DNA of 18,988 nucleotides from an uncultured Peptostreptococcus sp. (GTDB taxonomy: Bacteria > Bacillota > Clostridia > Peptostreptococcales > Peptostreptococcaceae). How positions within the stretch are numbered: position 1 is the stretch's first letter; every line of letters starts with the position of its first letter. The stretch spans positions 1 to 18,988 of the forward strand of contig CAAEUW010000034.1 of the NCBI GenBank assembly GCA_900759325.1, written 5' to 3'. Under the pieces are notes generated by a model. The model worked only from the letters and a program-made list of their open reading frames with translations. It did no database searches and was not told where the DNA came from. This document shows, one piece after another, positions 1 to 6,295 of this stretch. The position numbers were made by a program, and so were the translations under genes.

Positions 1-9
1 ACCTCATAA

Positions 10-93
10 GCCGCTGTGGCGGAATTGGCAGACGCACAGGACTCAAAATCCTGCGGTAGCAATATCGTGCCGGTTCGACCCCGGCCAGCGGCA
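10..93 (+). tRNA. tRNA-Leu(CAA)
   Basis: A class II tRNA cloverleaf can be folded by hand. The 7-bp acceptor stem is GCCGCTG with CAGCGGC. The anticodon stem CAGGA/TCCTG encloses the loop CTCAAAA, giving anticodon CAA, which reads UUG leucine codons. A long variable arm follows, as expected for leucine tRNA. The T arm is GCCGG/CCGGC around TTCGACC. The discriminator base is A at 93 and the CCA end is not encoded. A terminator starts three bases later, so this is the last or only gene of its transcript; the promoter must lie outside the window. Confidence 0.96.
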
Positions 94-95
94 CT

Positions 96-126
96 AAAGA
101 CACAGGATTAATTCTGTGTCTTTTTT
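96..126 (+). terminator. Intrinsic terminator after tRNA-Leu
   Basis: A 10-bp perfect stem, AAAGACACAG (96-105) with CTGTGTCTTT (114-123), has an 8-nt loop and runs into TTTTTT. It ends the tRNA transcript. Confidence 0.9.
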
Positions 127-150
127 ATTCTTATTTAATGTATTTTATCC

Positions 151-192
151 AATAAAAAACATATGGATGGGGCATAAGCCCCATCCATATGT
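151..192 (-). terminator. Strong minus-strand intrinsic terminator
   Basis: A perfect 15-bp stem with a 4-nt loop has an uninterrupted T run on its minus-strand 3' side (A run at 154-159 on plus). On the plus strand no T run follows, so it acts on minus-strand transcription, toward the tRNA. No protein gene lies upstream on that strand within the window. Confidence 0.85.
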
Positions 193-247
193 AATACATG
201 CGGTGACGGCATTGAGGATGTGAGGGAGTCCGCCACCTGTCTAAAAA
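151..247 (-). ncRNA. Candidate small RNA with C-rich loop and own terminator
   Basis: Nothing here codes for protein, but the minus strand has the layout of a ~95-nt small RNA. A TATAAT -10 lies at 254-259, without a good -35. The first hairpin pairs 230-237 with 202-209 (8 bp, one G-U), extended by ACA/TGT (238-240 with 196-198). Its 20-nt loop reads C-rich on the RNA, with ACTCCCTC and ATCCTC, which are complementary to Shine-Dalgarno-like purine runs. A 15-bp perfect hairpin (178-192 with 159-173, loop TTAT) then runs into TTTTTTATT, a very strong terminator. It could instead be the 3' end of an unrecognised transcript. It matches no RNA family I know. Existence of the terminator is secure; the sRNA itself is inferred. 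Confidence 0.45.
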
Positions 248-458
248 AAAATAATTATAGTTTATTGCCCTAAAGATTCTATATGAATCTTTACACCTTT
301 ATATTAACAAAAGCGTATGAATTAGAAATACATTTAGTTTGAATTTTTTATGATATTTATCCTTTTTCCTATAGCTATGATATTATCCTAGCACTCTATA
401 CCCTATTAATGTCGCTAACACTATAAACTATAAGTCTCTGTCCCTGTCTCTTGACAAT

Positions 459-485
459 AAATATCTACTGATATTTGACCATATC
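459..485. promoter_or_regulatory. Overlapping dyads upstream of LysR promoter (candidate operator)
   Basis: A perfect 7-bp dyad AAATATC-TACT-GATATTT (459-476) overlaps a second dyad GATAT-N6-ATATC (470-485). They sit just upstream of the -35 at 489, where LysR-type regulators usually bind. Autoregulation is inferred from position only. Confidence 0.4.
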
Positions 486-488
486 AGC

Positions 489-517
489 TTGAAATTAACC
501 CATCCCTATCGTATACT
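489..517 (+). promoter_or_regulatory. Sigma-A promoter of LysR gene
   Basis: TTGAAA (489-494), a 17-bp spacer and TATACT (512-517) match the sigma-A consensus well. The predicted start of transcription is near 524, giving a ~50-nt leader with AGGAGA at 560-565. Confidence 0.7.
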
Positions 518-575
518 ATTCCTAAGCACTTTAACAAGCTTAGCCAGCTAATATCAGATAGGAGACAAGTAGATT

Positions 576-1487
576 ATGGATATAAAACAATTAGAGGCCT
601 TTGTGGCCGTAGCAAAAAAACAAAGTTTCTCCAAGGCTGCCAAGGACCTATACCTTAGTCAGCCAACCATAAGTTCACATATACAAAACCTAGAGAATGA
701 GATGCAAACCTCTCTTTTTAATAGAAATAGCAAGTCAATTACCTTGACAGATTCTGGCTATATCCTCTTCAATCACGCTATAGCCATACTTAATGACTGT
801 AAGAGGGCTATCAATGATATCAAGGACTACCAGGGTAAGATCGAGGGTAATGTAGACCTAGTATATACCTGTGTACCAGGTGAGGCTATCCTGCCACCAA
901 TGGTCAAAAATTTTTCTCGCCTCTTTCCTGGAGCTACCTTCACCCTTAAAAATATGACACATGACCAGGCTATTACAGAACTTATCAATGATGATGCCAG
1001 CCTCTGCCTCACATCTACTATCACAGAGTCAGATAGGCTTGTCTATACCCTATTTTCAAGAAACGACCTAGTCCTAGTCTGTCCACCAGACCTCGACATA
1101 GAAAATAAAGATGGCTTTGTAAGCCTAGAAAGCTTCAAAAAGCTACCACTTATCTTGAAAAGCGATGAGAGTCTTGATGGGGACTACCTGTCTAGGAAGC
1201 TTAGTTCTGTTGGCATAAATTCTAAGGACCTACATATTAGGGCCTATATAGACTCCGATAACCTTATCATGTCAATGGTGAGTGCCGGTATAGGGTCTAC
1301 ACTTGTAACTAATGGCCTGGCCCAATACGGAAAAAGATACAACAACTTCAATATATATAGGATAGAAAATCTAAGCATGGTTTCAGACCATTACCTGGTA
1401 TATTCAAACAAGAAGTTCCTATCTCCTACAGAGAAGGCCTTCTTAAATTATGTATTTGAACTATATAACCTGGAAAAGCCCTTCTAG
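576..1487 (+). CDS. LysR-family transcriptional regulator
   Basis: This 303-residue protein has the full LysR layout. Residues 1-60 form the winged helix-turn-helix (MDIKQLEAF start; FSKAAKDLYLSQPTISSHI recognition region; LFNR wing). A linker helix and a periplasmic-binding-protein-like effector domain (about 90-295) follow. ATG 576 is preceded by AGGAGA with 10-nt spacing. It is a lone gene with its own promoter and terminator. No enzyme gene is divergent from it, which is unusual because these regulators commonly control a divergent neighbour; the only divergent element is the candidate small RNA at 151-247. The C-terminal domain resembles the CysB/CysL branch, but the effector cannot be told from sequence. 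Confidence 0.93.
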   Translation: MDIKQLEAFVAVAKKQSFSKAAKDLYLSQPTISSHIQNLENEMQTSLFNRNSKSITLTDSGYILFNHAIAILNDCKRAINDIKDYQGKIEGNVDLVYTCVPGEAILPPMVKNFSRLFPGATFTLKNMTHDQAITELINDDASLCLTSTITESDRLVYTLFSRNDLVLVCPPDLDIENKDGFVSLESFKKLPLILKSDESLDGDYLSRKLSSVGINSKDLHIRAYIDSDNLIMSMVSAGIGSTLVTNGLAQYGKRYNNFNIYRIENLSMVSDHYLVYSNKKFLSPTEKAFLNYVFELYNLEKPF

Positions 1488-1493
1488 GTAAAA

Positions 1494-1545
1494 AAGACCG
1501 ACACTAGACCATATCATCATGGTCCCTGTGTCGGTCTTATCTTTT
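1494..1545. terminator. Bidirectional terminator between LysR and DUF896 genes
   Basis: An 11-bp outer stem AAGACCGACAC (1494-1504) / GTGTCGGTCTT (1528-1538) encloses a second hairpin, GACCAT-N6-ATGGTC. T-rich sequence follows on plus, and the A run at 1490-1495 gives a T run on minus, so it can serve both convergent units. Confidence 0.85.
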
Positions 1546-1635
1546 CCTTATAATATGCAAACTCCTAGGCTGGTCCTGAATTTTTCCAATAGAACCATAA
1601 CCCTTAGTTTCCAAATTCAAACTAGCAAGCTAGGC

Positions 1636-1836
1636 CTAGTTCTGGTCTTCTGGTGTGACAACCTTTATTCCACTAAGCTGCTGGCTAAAGCCCGCCCTAA
1701 AGTTTTCTAAGAATTCCTGTCTAAGTACAGCTCTTTCTGCTAGTTCTTCCTCAGTCAAGTCTCTTTCCTTAGCTATCTTGGCCAGCTCATTTATCCTAGC
1801 TAGCTTATTTTTATCAAATTCATTAACTAAATCCAT
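1636..1836 (-). CDS. UPF0291/DUF896 family protein (YnzC-like)
   Basis: A 66-residue, highly charged protein with the hallmark DUF896 pattern: two helices (about 8-24 and 28-48) around the motif LTEEELAERAVLRQEFLENF, then an IKVVTPED tail. Bacillus YnzC belongs to this family and folds as a helical hairpin; its function is not well defined. The start at 1836 has AAAGGAGT about 9 nt upstream. It lies 56 bp downstream of the MocR gene on the same strand with no terminator between, so the two may be co-transcribed. The bidirectional hairpin at 1494-1545 ends the unit. Confidence 0.9.
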   Translation of the reverse strand: MDLVNEFDKNKLARINELAKIAKERDLTEEELAERAVLRQEFLENFRAGFSQQLSGIKVVTPEDQN

Positions 1837-1862
1837 ATTCAGGACTCCTTTCTATTACTTTT

Positions 1863-1888
1863 ATTAATCATGCTGATTAATCATGCTG
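1863..1888. repeat. 13-bp perfect tandem duplication
   Basis: ATTAATCATGCTG occurs twice head to tail (1863-1875, 1876-1888) in the gap between the MocR and DUF896 genes. The junction contains the palindrome TGATTAATCA. The first copy starts 27 bp upstream of the DUF896 start codon. Confidence 0.85.
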
Positions 1889-1892
1889 GATT

Positions 1893-3296
1893 CTAGAGGC
1901 CACTCCCCTCTATACGACTAAGTGCGTAGAATTCATCCAGACTATCACTGATAATATCTATGGCCTCTTTTATCCTGTCCATAGTCTCCATCGATATATT
2001 TATCCTAAAAAACCTATCTTCAATATCCAGGTCATAATATATATAACCAGGCTGAAGGGCCACCTTTTTATTATACATGAAATTCACAAAATTTCTAGAT
2101 GAAAATCCCCTATTTAAACCTAGGAAGAAATTAATCCCTCCCTTATTCTTAACAATTGTTAACCGTCCTCCAAGTTTCTTATTTATATATTTATAGGTCT
2201 CCAAGAACTTGTCAGTATATATTTTTTCCATATCAGAGCTATGCTTGTCCAAATTAAACTTAGACATATAGTAATATAGTGATTTTTGGATTAGGGGTGA
2301 GGTAGATATATCAGAATTATGCTTGGATACTACCGTCCTTTCTACTAGTTCAGTAGGCACTACCATCAATCCCATCCTTAATCCAGGCATTAGGATTTTG
2401 GAAAAACTCTTTATATATATAACCCTATTGTACTTATCATATGACTTTAAGGTCCTATGGTTTTCAGAAATAAACTTAAAATCACTGATAAAATCATCTT
2501 CTAATATATAGAAATTATACTCCTCTGCCAGGTCTATTAGCTTTTTTTTCTTGTATTCAGAATAAGAGATACCAGTGGGATTCTGGAAGTTTGGCATAAG
2601 ATAAAGTAGCCTAGGCCTAATCTTTTCCAGTTTCATTTTTAGGAGACCTATGTCTATACCATCCTCCAAAAGAGGTATTGATATAAGTCTTGTATTCCTC
2701 ATCTTAAAAAGGTCAATAGCACCTGAATAGGTTGGCTCCTCAATAAAGACTACATCAGTATAGCCCAGTAGGCCCTTTGATATAATATCTATACCCTGCT
2801 GACCACCAGATGTAATAATAATATTGTCAGGACTGGCCTCTATCTTTTGTTTGGCAAGATATTCCACCATGACCTCTTTAAGCTCATAAATCCCGTTACC
2901 ATCATCATAGTTAAAAAGACTGGCTAAGTCATCATCCAAGGCCATATTTACAGCCTTTTTAAAGTCATTTATGGGAAATATATCTGAAGATGGGTTGCCT
3001 GTATCCAGCCTATATAGGTCACTCTTGGCAGATATAGACCTAGTCTTCTTTATCTTAGAAACATAGGATCCACTTCCCTGCCTCTTTATCAAATAGCCTT
3101 CATTTTCTAGTAGGTCATAGGCCTTGACTATAGTCACGCTGTTGACTCCAAGTAGGTCTGATAACTTCCTAATAGGAGGTAGCTTTTCGTCACCTACAAG
3201 CCGACCCTCTAATATCAAGTTTTTTATCTTATTATATACCTGTATATATTTTTTATTATTCTCATCAAAATCAAACTTGTATATTTCTAGAGTCAT
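1893..3296 (-). CDS. MocR-type regulator (GntR HTH fused to PLP aminotransferase fold)
   Basis: A 467-residue fusion. Residues 12-80 are a GntR winged helix (KLPPIRKLSDLLGVNSVTIV, then GSGSYV). After a short linker, residues about 93-455 form a fold-type I aminotransferase domain with EPTYSGA (187-193), NPTG (239-242), the EDDF aspartate region (267-269), and SFSK with the predicted PLP-binding Lys300 before PGLRMG. Known MocR proteins (GabR, PdxR) use PLP or its adducts as effector and regulate vitamin B6 or amine metabolism. No such target is adjacent, so the regulon is unknown. ATG 3296 is chosen over an in-frame TTG at 3314 because GGGGGAG (3302-3308) lies directly between them. The gene sits behind a long attenuator-like leader. 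Confidence 0.93.
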   Translation of the reverse strand: MTLEIYKFDFDENNKKYIQVYNKIKNLILEGRLVGDEKLPPIRKLSDLLGVNSVTIVKAYDLLENEGYLIKRQGSGSYVSKIKKTRSISAKSDLYRLDTGNPSSDIFPINDFKKAVNMALDDDLASLFNYDDGNGIYELKEVMVEYLAKQKIEASPDNIIITSGGQQGIDIISKGLLGYTDVVFIEEPTYSGAIDLFKMRNTRLISIPLLEDGIDIGLLKMKLEKIRPRLLYLMPNFQNPTGISYSEYKKKKLIDLAEEYNFYILEDDFISDFKFISENHRTLKSYDKYNRVIYIKSFSKILMPGLRMGLMVVPTELVERTVVSKHNSDISTSPLIQKSLYYYMSKFNLDKHSSDMEKIYTDKFLETYKYINKKLGGRLTIVKNKGGINFFLGLNRGFSSRNFVNFMYNKKVALQPGYIYYDLDIEDRFFRINISMETMDRIKEAIDIISDSLDEFYALSRIEGSGL

Positions 3297-3318
3297 CTTA
3301 TCTCCCCCAAGCAAAAAA

Positions 3319-3356
3319 CTTTGATAAAATAAAAGTGCTGCCTAAGCAACACTTTT
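3319..3356 (-). terminator. Intrinsic terminator/attenuator in the MocR leader
   Basis: On the minus strand AAAAGTGTTGC-TTAG-GCAGCACTTTT (3356-3331) is followed by a TTTTATTTTA tail. It ends only 23 nt before the MocR start codon and downstream of the only clear promoter, so transcription must read through it for the regulator to be made. Confidence 0.8.
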
Positions 3357-3538
3357 ACCTTCCAAAACACCGTAGACCAATTAAATTCACACCCGGAATC
3401 ACCCAGGTGGGTGACCAGTCACACATTTTCTGAAATCCTAGAAAAGTCCAGGCCTATCATACTAATATATGAACATAATCTCCCGTATAATATATGTAGG
3501 TTGAACTTACATATAGCCTTGTCGTATGTTCTAGATCT
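3319..3538 (-). promoter_or_regulatory. Structured 5' leader of the MocR gene, unclassified riboswitch/attenuator candidate
   Basis: Predicted RNA starts near 3538. The first domain closes with GAACATA/TATGTTC (3531-3525 with 3477-3471). It contains an 8-bp hairpin (3515-3508 with 3498-3491, loop AGTTCAACC) separated from the closing stem by an asymmetric internal loop, CGACAAGGC opposite TTATACGGGAGAT. The second part holds mutually exclusive pairings: the GTCACCC segment near 3404-3413 can pair with GTGAC upstream, with GGGTGA just downstream, or with GGGTGTGA further on. The terminator follows. Alternative folding before a terminator is typical of riboswitches and attenuators, but I do not recognise the class (not T-box, purine, SAM-I, TPP, FMN, lysine or glycine). 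It could also be a free small RNA. Confidence 0.55.
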
Positions 3539-3544
3539 AAATAT

Positions 3545-3573
3545 ATTATACCACTTTAAATAGTCACTAGCAA
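3545..3573 (-). promoter_or_regulatory. Sigma-A promoter of the MocR leader
   Basis: TTGCTA (3573-3568), a 17-bp spacer and a perfect TATAAT (3550-3545) on the minus strand. It lies in the gap after the LacI-type gene and sets the start of the ~240-nt leader. Confidence 0.75.
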
Positions 3574-3657
3574 GATTTAATAGATCTTTATTTCCAAAAG
3601 TCTATAGGCTAAAAACCAGCAATGACTACGGTTTTAAAGTTCATCACAAGCCAGGTC

Positions 3658-4671
3658 CTACCTAGTCGCTACACTATCCCTATCAGAAATTGTATAAGGT
3701 AATTCAACCTTTTTCTCGTCTATTTCTATGCCCTTAACCATCTTTATTATCATTCTAATTGCAACTGCCCCCATGTCATATAAAGGTTGCTTAACTGTTG
3801 TCAGCTTTGGTCTACACATCTTAGAAAATTCAATGTCATAGAAACCTACAACCGAAATATCCTCTGGCACCTTATAACCTAAGTCAAAACAGGCATTTAT
3901 AGCACCTATTGCTACCTCATCACTAGTTGCAAAGATGGCATCCACGTCCACCTTAGACTCTAGCATTTCCTTTACTGCCATATAACCATCGTCGAAAGTT
4001 GGCCCACATGATTTTATAAATCCTTCATTAACCTTTAATCCCCTACCTACTATAGCATCCCTATAGCCTGTCAGTCTCTCATCTGCAAGGTTAGTCTGGA
4101 ATGTAGTGTTTAGTAGGACTATCTTTTTGTGGCCCCTATCCAATAAGAAATTAGTCATGTCCTTAACTGCCGAATTATTATTTATGGATACATTGTATAT
4201 ATCAAAGTCTCTTGTTGTCTTGCTTATGTATACAGCCGGTATACCTGAATCCTCTAATAGGCCTACTACGTCCTTGTCTATATCCCAACTGATCATTACT
4301 ATACCCTCTACCTGCTTAGCCCTAAGTAGGTTTATATTCTTGACCTCTAGGTCTTTTTCTGAATATGTATTAGCCAAAAGTATATCGTAATCGTACATCT
4401 TCGAAATTTCTTCAATCCCATTTAATACTTCCGCCGCAAAAGTATCAGTAACTTCAGGAACTATGACTCCTATTAACTGACTCTTCTTAGTTACCAGGCT
4501 TCTTGCCAAAGGGTTAGGAACATATCCTGTTTCCTTGATCACGTCAAGTACTCTTTGCTTGACTTCATTTGTTACTGGCTTGGAGTCATTTATAACTCTA
4601 GATACGGTAGATATAGATACTCCTGCCTTCTTAGCAACATCCTTTATTGTTGTCGGTCTTTTTACTACCAT
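3658..4671 (-). CDS. LacI-family regulator, CcpA-like
   Basis: A 337-residue LacI/GalR repressor. Residues 7-55 are the helix-turn-helix and hinge (TIKDVAKKAGVSISTVSRVI; YVPNPLARSL), followed by a periplasmic-binding-like core starting at LIGVIVPEV. The C-terminal stretch YDMGAVAIRMIIKMV and VELPYTISDRDS resembles catabolite control protein A (YDIGAVAMRLLTKLM, VVLPHRIEFRQS in Bacillus, from memory), so it may be a CcpA homologue or a sugar-specific repressor. Identity as CcpA is an inference, since HPr-contact residues were not checked. ATG 4671 follows GGAAGGAGA with good spacing. No sugar transport or catabolic genes are adjacent, which favours a global over a local regulator. I see no strong terminator downstream. 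Confidence 0.92.
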   Translation of the reverse strand: MVVKRPTTIKDVAKKAGVSISTVSRVINDSKPVTNEVKQRVLDVIKETGYVPNPLARSLVTKKSQLIGVIVPEVTDTFAAEVLNGIEEISKMYDYDILLANTYSEKDLEVKNINLLRAKQVEGIVMISWDIDKDVVGLLEDSGIPAVYISKTTRDFDIYNVSINNNSAVKDMTNFLLDRGHKKIVLLNTTFQTNLADERLTGYRDAIVGRGLKVNEGFIKSCGPTFDDGYMAVKEMLESKVDVDAIFATSDEVAIGAINACFDLGYKVPEDISVVGFYDIEFSKMCRPKLTTVKQPLYDMGAVAIRMIIKMVKGIEIDEKKVELPYTISDRDSVATR

Positions 4672-4705
4672 TGTAATTCTCCTTCCTCGAGAAATTATAA
4701 AGCTA

Positions 4706-4737
4706 ATTCAGGTATAACCTTTTCCACATACCTGAAT
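4706..4737. promoter_or_regulatory. 10-bp inverted repeat before the LacI-type gene
   Basis: ATTCAGGTAT (4706-4715) and ATACCTGAAT (4728-4737) are perfect complements 12 bp apart, 35 bp upstream of the start codon. It could be an autoregulatory operator or a leader hairpin. It lacks the central CG typical of LacI-family operators, and no T run follows, so it is not a terminator. Confidence 0.45.
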
Positions 4738-4863
4738 AATTTTATATAGGTTTCAAAAAATAAAATCTAAGATATTAGTCTATAAAATTCAATTCCCTAC
4801 TTAACCATTATATAACAAAGCTACAAATAAATATAGTTTTTTTATATAATTTATGTTATTTTG

Positions 4864-4925
4864 TTGAATTTTTCTAAATTATATATTAATATACAATATA
4901 TACGATTTAGACTTTAAGAATCGTA
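4864..4925 (+). promoter_or_regulatory. Candidate acpP promoter with downstream dyad
   Basis: TTGAAT (4864-4869), 17 bp and TAATAT (4887-4892) fit a sigma-A promoter. The dyad TACGATT-N11-AATCGTA (4901-4907, 4919-4925) covers the expected transcription start, a common repressor site. It does not match the FapR or FabT sites I know. A weak 5-bp hairpin GGGTT/AACCC (4936-4951) with a T run follows just before the ribosome binding site. Confidence 0.5.
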
Positions 4926-4976
4926 GTAAAATAAAGGGTTCTGTATAACCCATATATTTTTTTTAGGAGGCTAATA

Positions 4977-5204
4977 ATGTTTGATAAAATCAAGGAAATT
5001 ATAGTTGAACAGTTAAATATTGATGATGGTGCTTTTATAAATTTAGACACTAATCTTCAGGAAGACCTTGATGCAGATTCCCTAGATGCTGTAGAAATAA
5101 TAATGAACATAGAGGAAGAATTTGATATTAAGGTTGATGACGACGAACTAGAAAATATAAAAACTATAGGTGATATCGTCAAGTACATAGAAAACAATAA
5201 ATAA
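4977..5204 (+). CDS. acpP: Acyl carrier protein
   Basis: A 75-residue acidic protein carries the growing acyl chain in type II fatty acid synthesis. The DADSLD motif places the phosphopantetheine attachment site at Ser35. The four-helix pattern and the ending DIVKYIENN are typical, and the length is normal. ATG 4977 follows TAGGAGG. It stands alone rather than inside a fab cluster, with its own promoter and a shared terminator; a second acyl carrier protein may exist elsewhere. If so, this one could serve another pathway, but nothing here points to one. Confidence 0.95.
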   Translation: MFDKIKEIIVEQLNIDDGAFINLDTNLQEDLDADSLDAVEIIMNIEEEFDIKVDDDELENIKTIGDIVKYIENNK

Positions 5205-5248
5205 TCTCTATTTAAATAGTGGCTTTACTTATAGGTATTGAAAGTAAA

Positions 5249-5287
5249 AGAGACCTAGCACCACCTGGTGCAAGGTCCCTTTTTTTA
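5249..5287. terminator. Bidirectional terminator between acpP and the NA37 gene
   Basis: GACCTAGCACCA (5252-5263) pairs with TGGTGCAAGGTC (5266-5277) around a CC turn with one mismatch. TTTTTTT follows on plus, and a T-rich tract lies on minus (AAAGTAAAA at 5241-5249). The plus-strand T run overlaps the stop codon of the convergent gene. Confidence 0.88.
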
Positions 5288-6295
5288 TTTTTCCTCATAA
5301 AACTCTACATTCTTGATAGTAATATCAAAGCTACCATCCTCATTTTGCTTGAAGGAATACTTCATCGGATCCTCAAAATCATCCAATAATCCCTTTATAT
5401 CAAAGCCAGTATTAGTCTTGATGCTCCTGCGCTTCAATTTTTTTTCTACCCAGGTCTTGTCTATATTGAAGGTCTCATCGATACCCTTTTCAACCATCAA
5501 TTCCTTATAGGATTCCTTCCTGGCTTCATCCTTGATAGATTCTTCTATAAATTTATCCAAATCAACATCATTAGTCTCCTTGAGGTTGTAATTTAGGATA
5601 CTCCTAATGCTCTCTGCCTCTTTAACATCATTAGCATAGGCATTGGTAATCCAGTTTTCAGTAGTATTCTTAAATACCTTAGTCAGAAACTTCTCATCCT
5701 TAATCTTTTCAACCTTCAAAAACTCCGTCACAAAGCTAGAATCCGTCTCCTGCTTTTCTGCCAGCTTGTCCAATACCTGAAGATGCCATTCGTCATTCAG
5801 CCCACTTGGTCCTATCAGGGCTGCATGGGTAATTTTTTGAGAATCCTGGATGCCTATTTCATTTGTAACCATCTTGATAGAAACTAGGCTCTCCTTCTCA
5901 TCATAGGCTATTTCATGTGTATAAAGCTTCTTGTAGTCTAGCTTAATAATAGCAACCCCCTTTTGGTCCTTGTGGGTATACAGTACCACTGCGAGATCGC
6001 AGGAATCAAGTTCGGCATTTATCTTCATAGCATCAAACATTAACCCGGCTATACCCTGGGAGCTGACTACAAAGGATGCTTCATCATACAGGATATGGTC
6101 GGCACATACCCTGATTTTATTGTCTCCATAGTCCCTGAACTTGGCCTTTCTTAGGTCTTCATCCCTTAGTATACGCCTGATTACCTTCTGATAAAAGGCA
6201 TCTGTCTCCGGTGATATTGAGTTTTCCACCCCATTTAAAACCGGAAAGTCTGAATTCTTATCCAGAACGTGTATGATAAATTTATTTATAATCAT
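5285..6295 (-). CDS. Nucleoid-associated protein, NA37/NdpA (YejK-like) family
   Basis: A 336-residue soluble protein. The N-terminal MIINKFIIHVLD, the middle with LAVVLYTHKDQKGVAIIKLDYKK and the charged C-terminus fit the 37-kDa nucleoid-associated family (YejK in E. coli). That family is found in nucleoid preparations; its role in Gram-positive bacteria is poorly known. ATG 6295 lies inside the last codons of the upstream rluA-like gene (14-nt overlap), and its ribosome site AGGAGGAG is also inside that gene, so translation is probably coupled. It is the last gene of the pair. Family assignment is by recognition of sequence pattern, not by a search. Confidence 0.85.
   Translation of the reverse strand: MIINKFIIHVLDKNSDFPVLNGVENSISPETDAFYQKVIRRILRDEDLRKAKFRDYGDNKIRVCADHILYDEASFVVSSQGIAGLMFDAMKINAELDSCDLAVVLYTHKDQKGVAIIKLDYKKLYTHEIAYDEKESLVSIKMVTNEIGIQDSQKITHAALIGPSGLNDEWHLQVLDKLAEKQETDSSFVTEFLKVEKIKDEKFLTKVFKNTTENWITNAYANDVKEAESIRSILNYNLKETNDVDLDKFIEESIKDEARKESYKELMVEKGIDETFNIDKTWVEKKLKRRSIKTNTGFDIKGLLDDFEDPMKYSFKQNEDGSFDITIKNVEFYEEK

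Noticed and set aside
271..293. 9-bp palindrome TAAAGATTC-N5-GAATCTTTA as a terminator
   Set aside because: No T run follows on either strand; it lies in AT-rich sequence and has no clear role.
3319..3538. 6S RNA, SRP RNA or T-box identity for the MocR leader
   Set aside because: The 5' and 3' ends do not pair as in 6S RNA, the SRP GGAAGG core context is missing, and no AGGGUGGNACCGCG T-box is present.
4936..4960. Hairpin GGGTT/AACCC plus T run before acpP as a true terminator
   Set aside because: The stem has only 5 bp and runs into the ribosome site; kept only as a remark under the acpP promoter.
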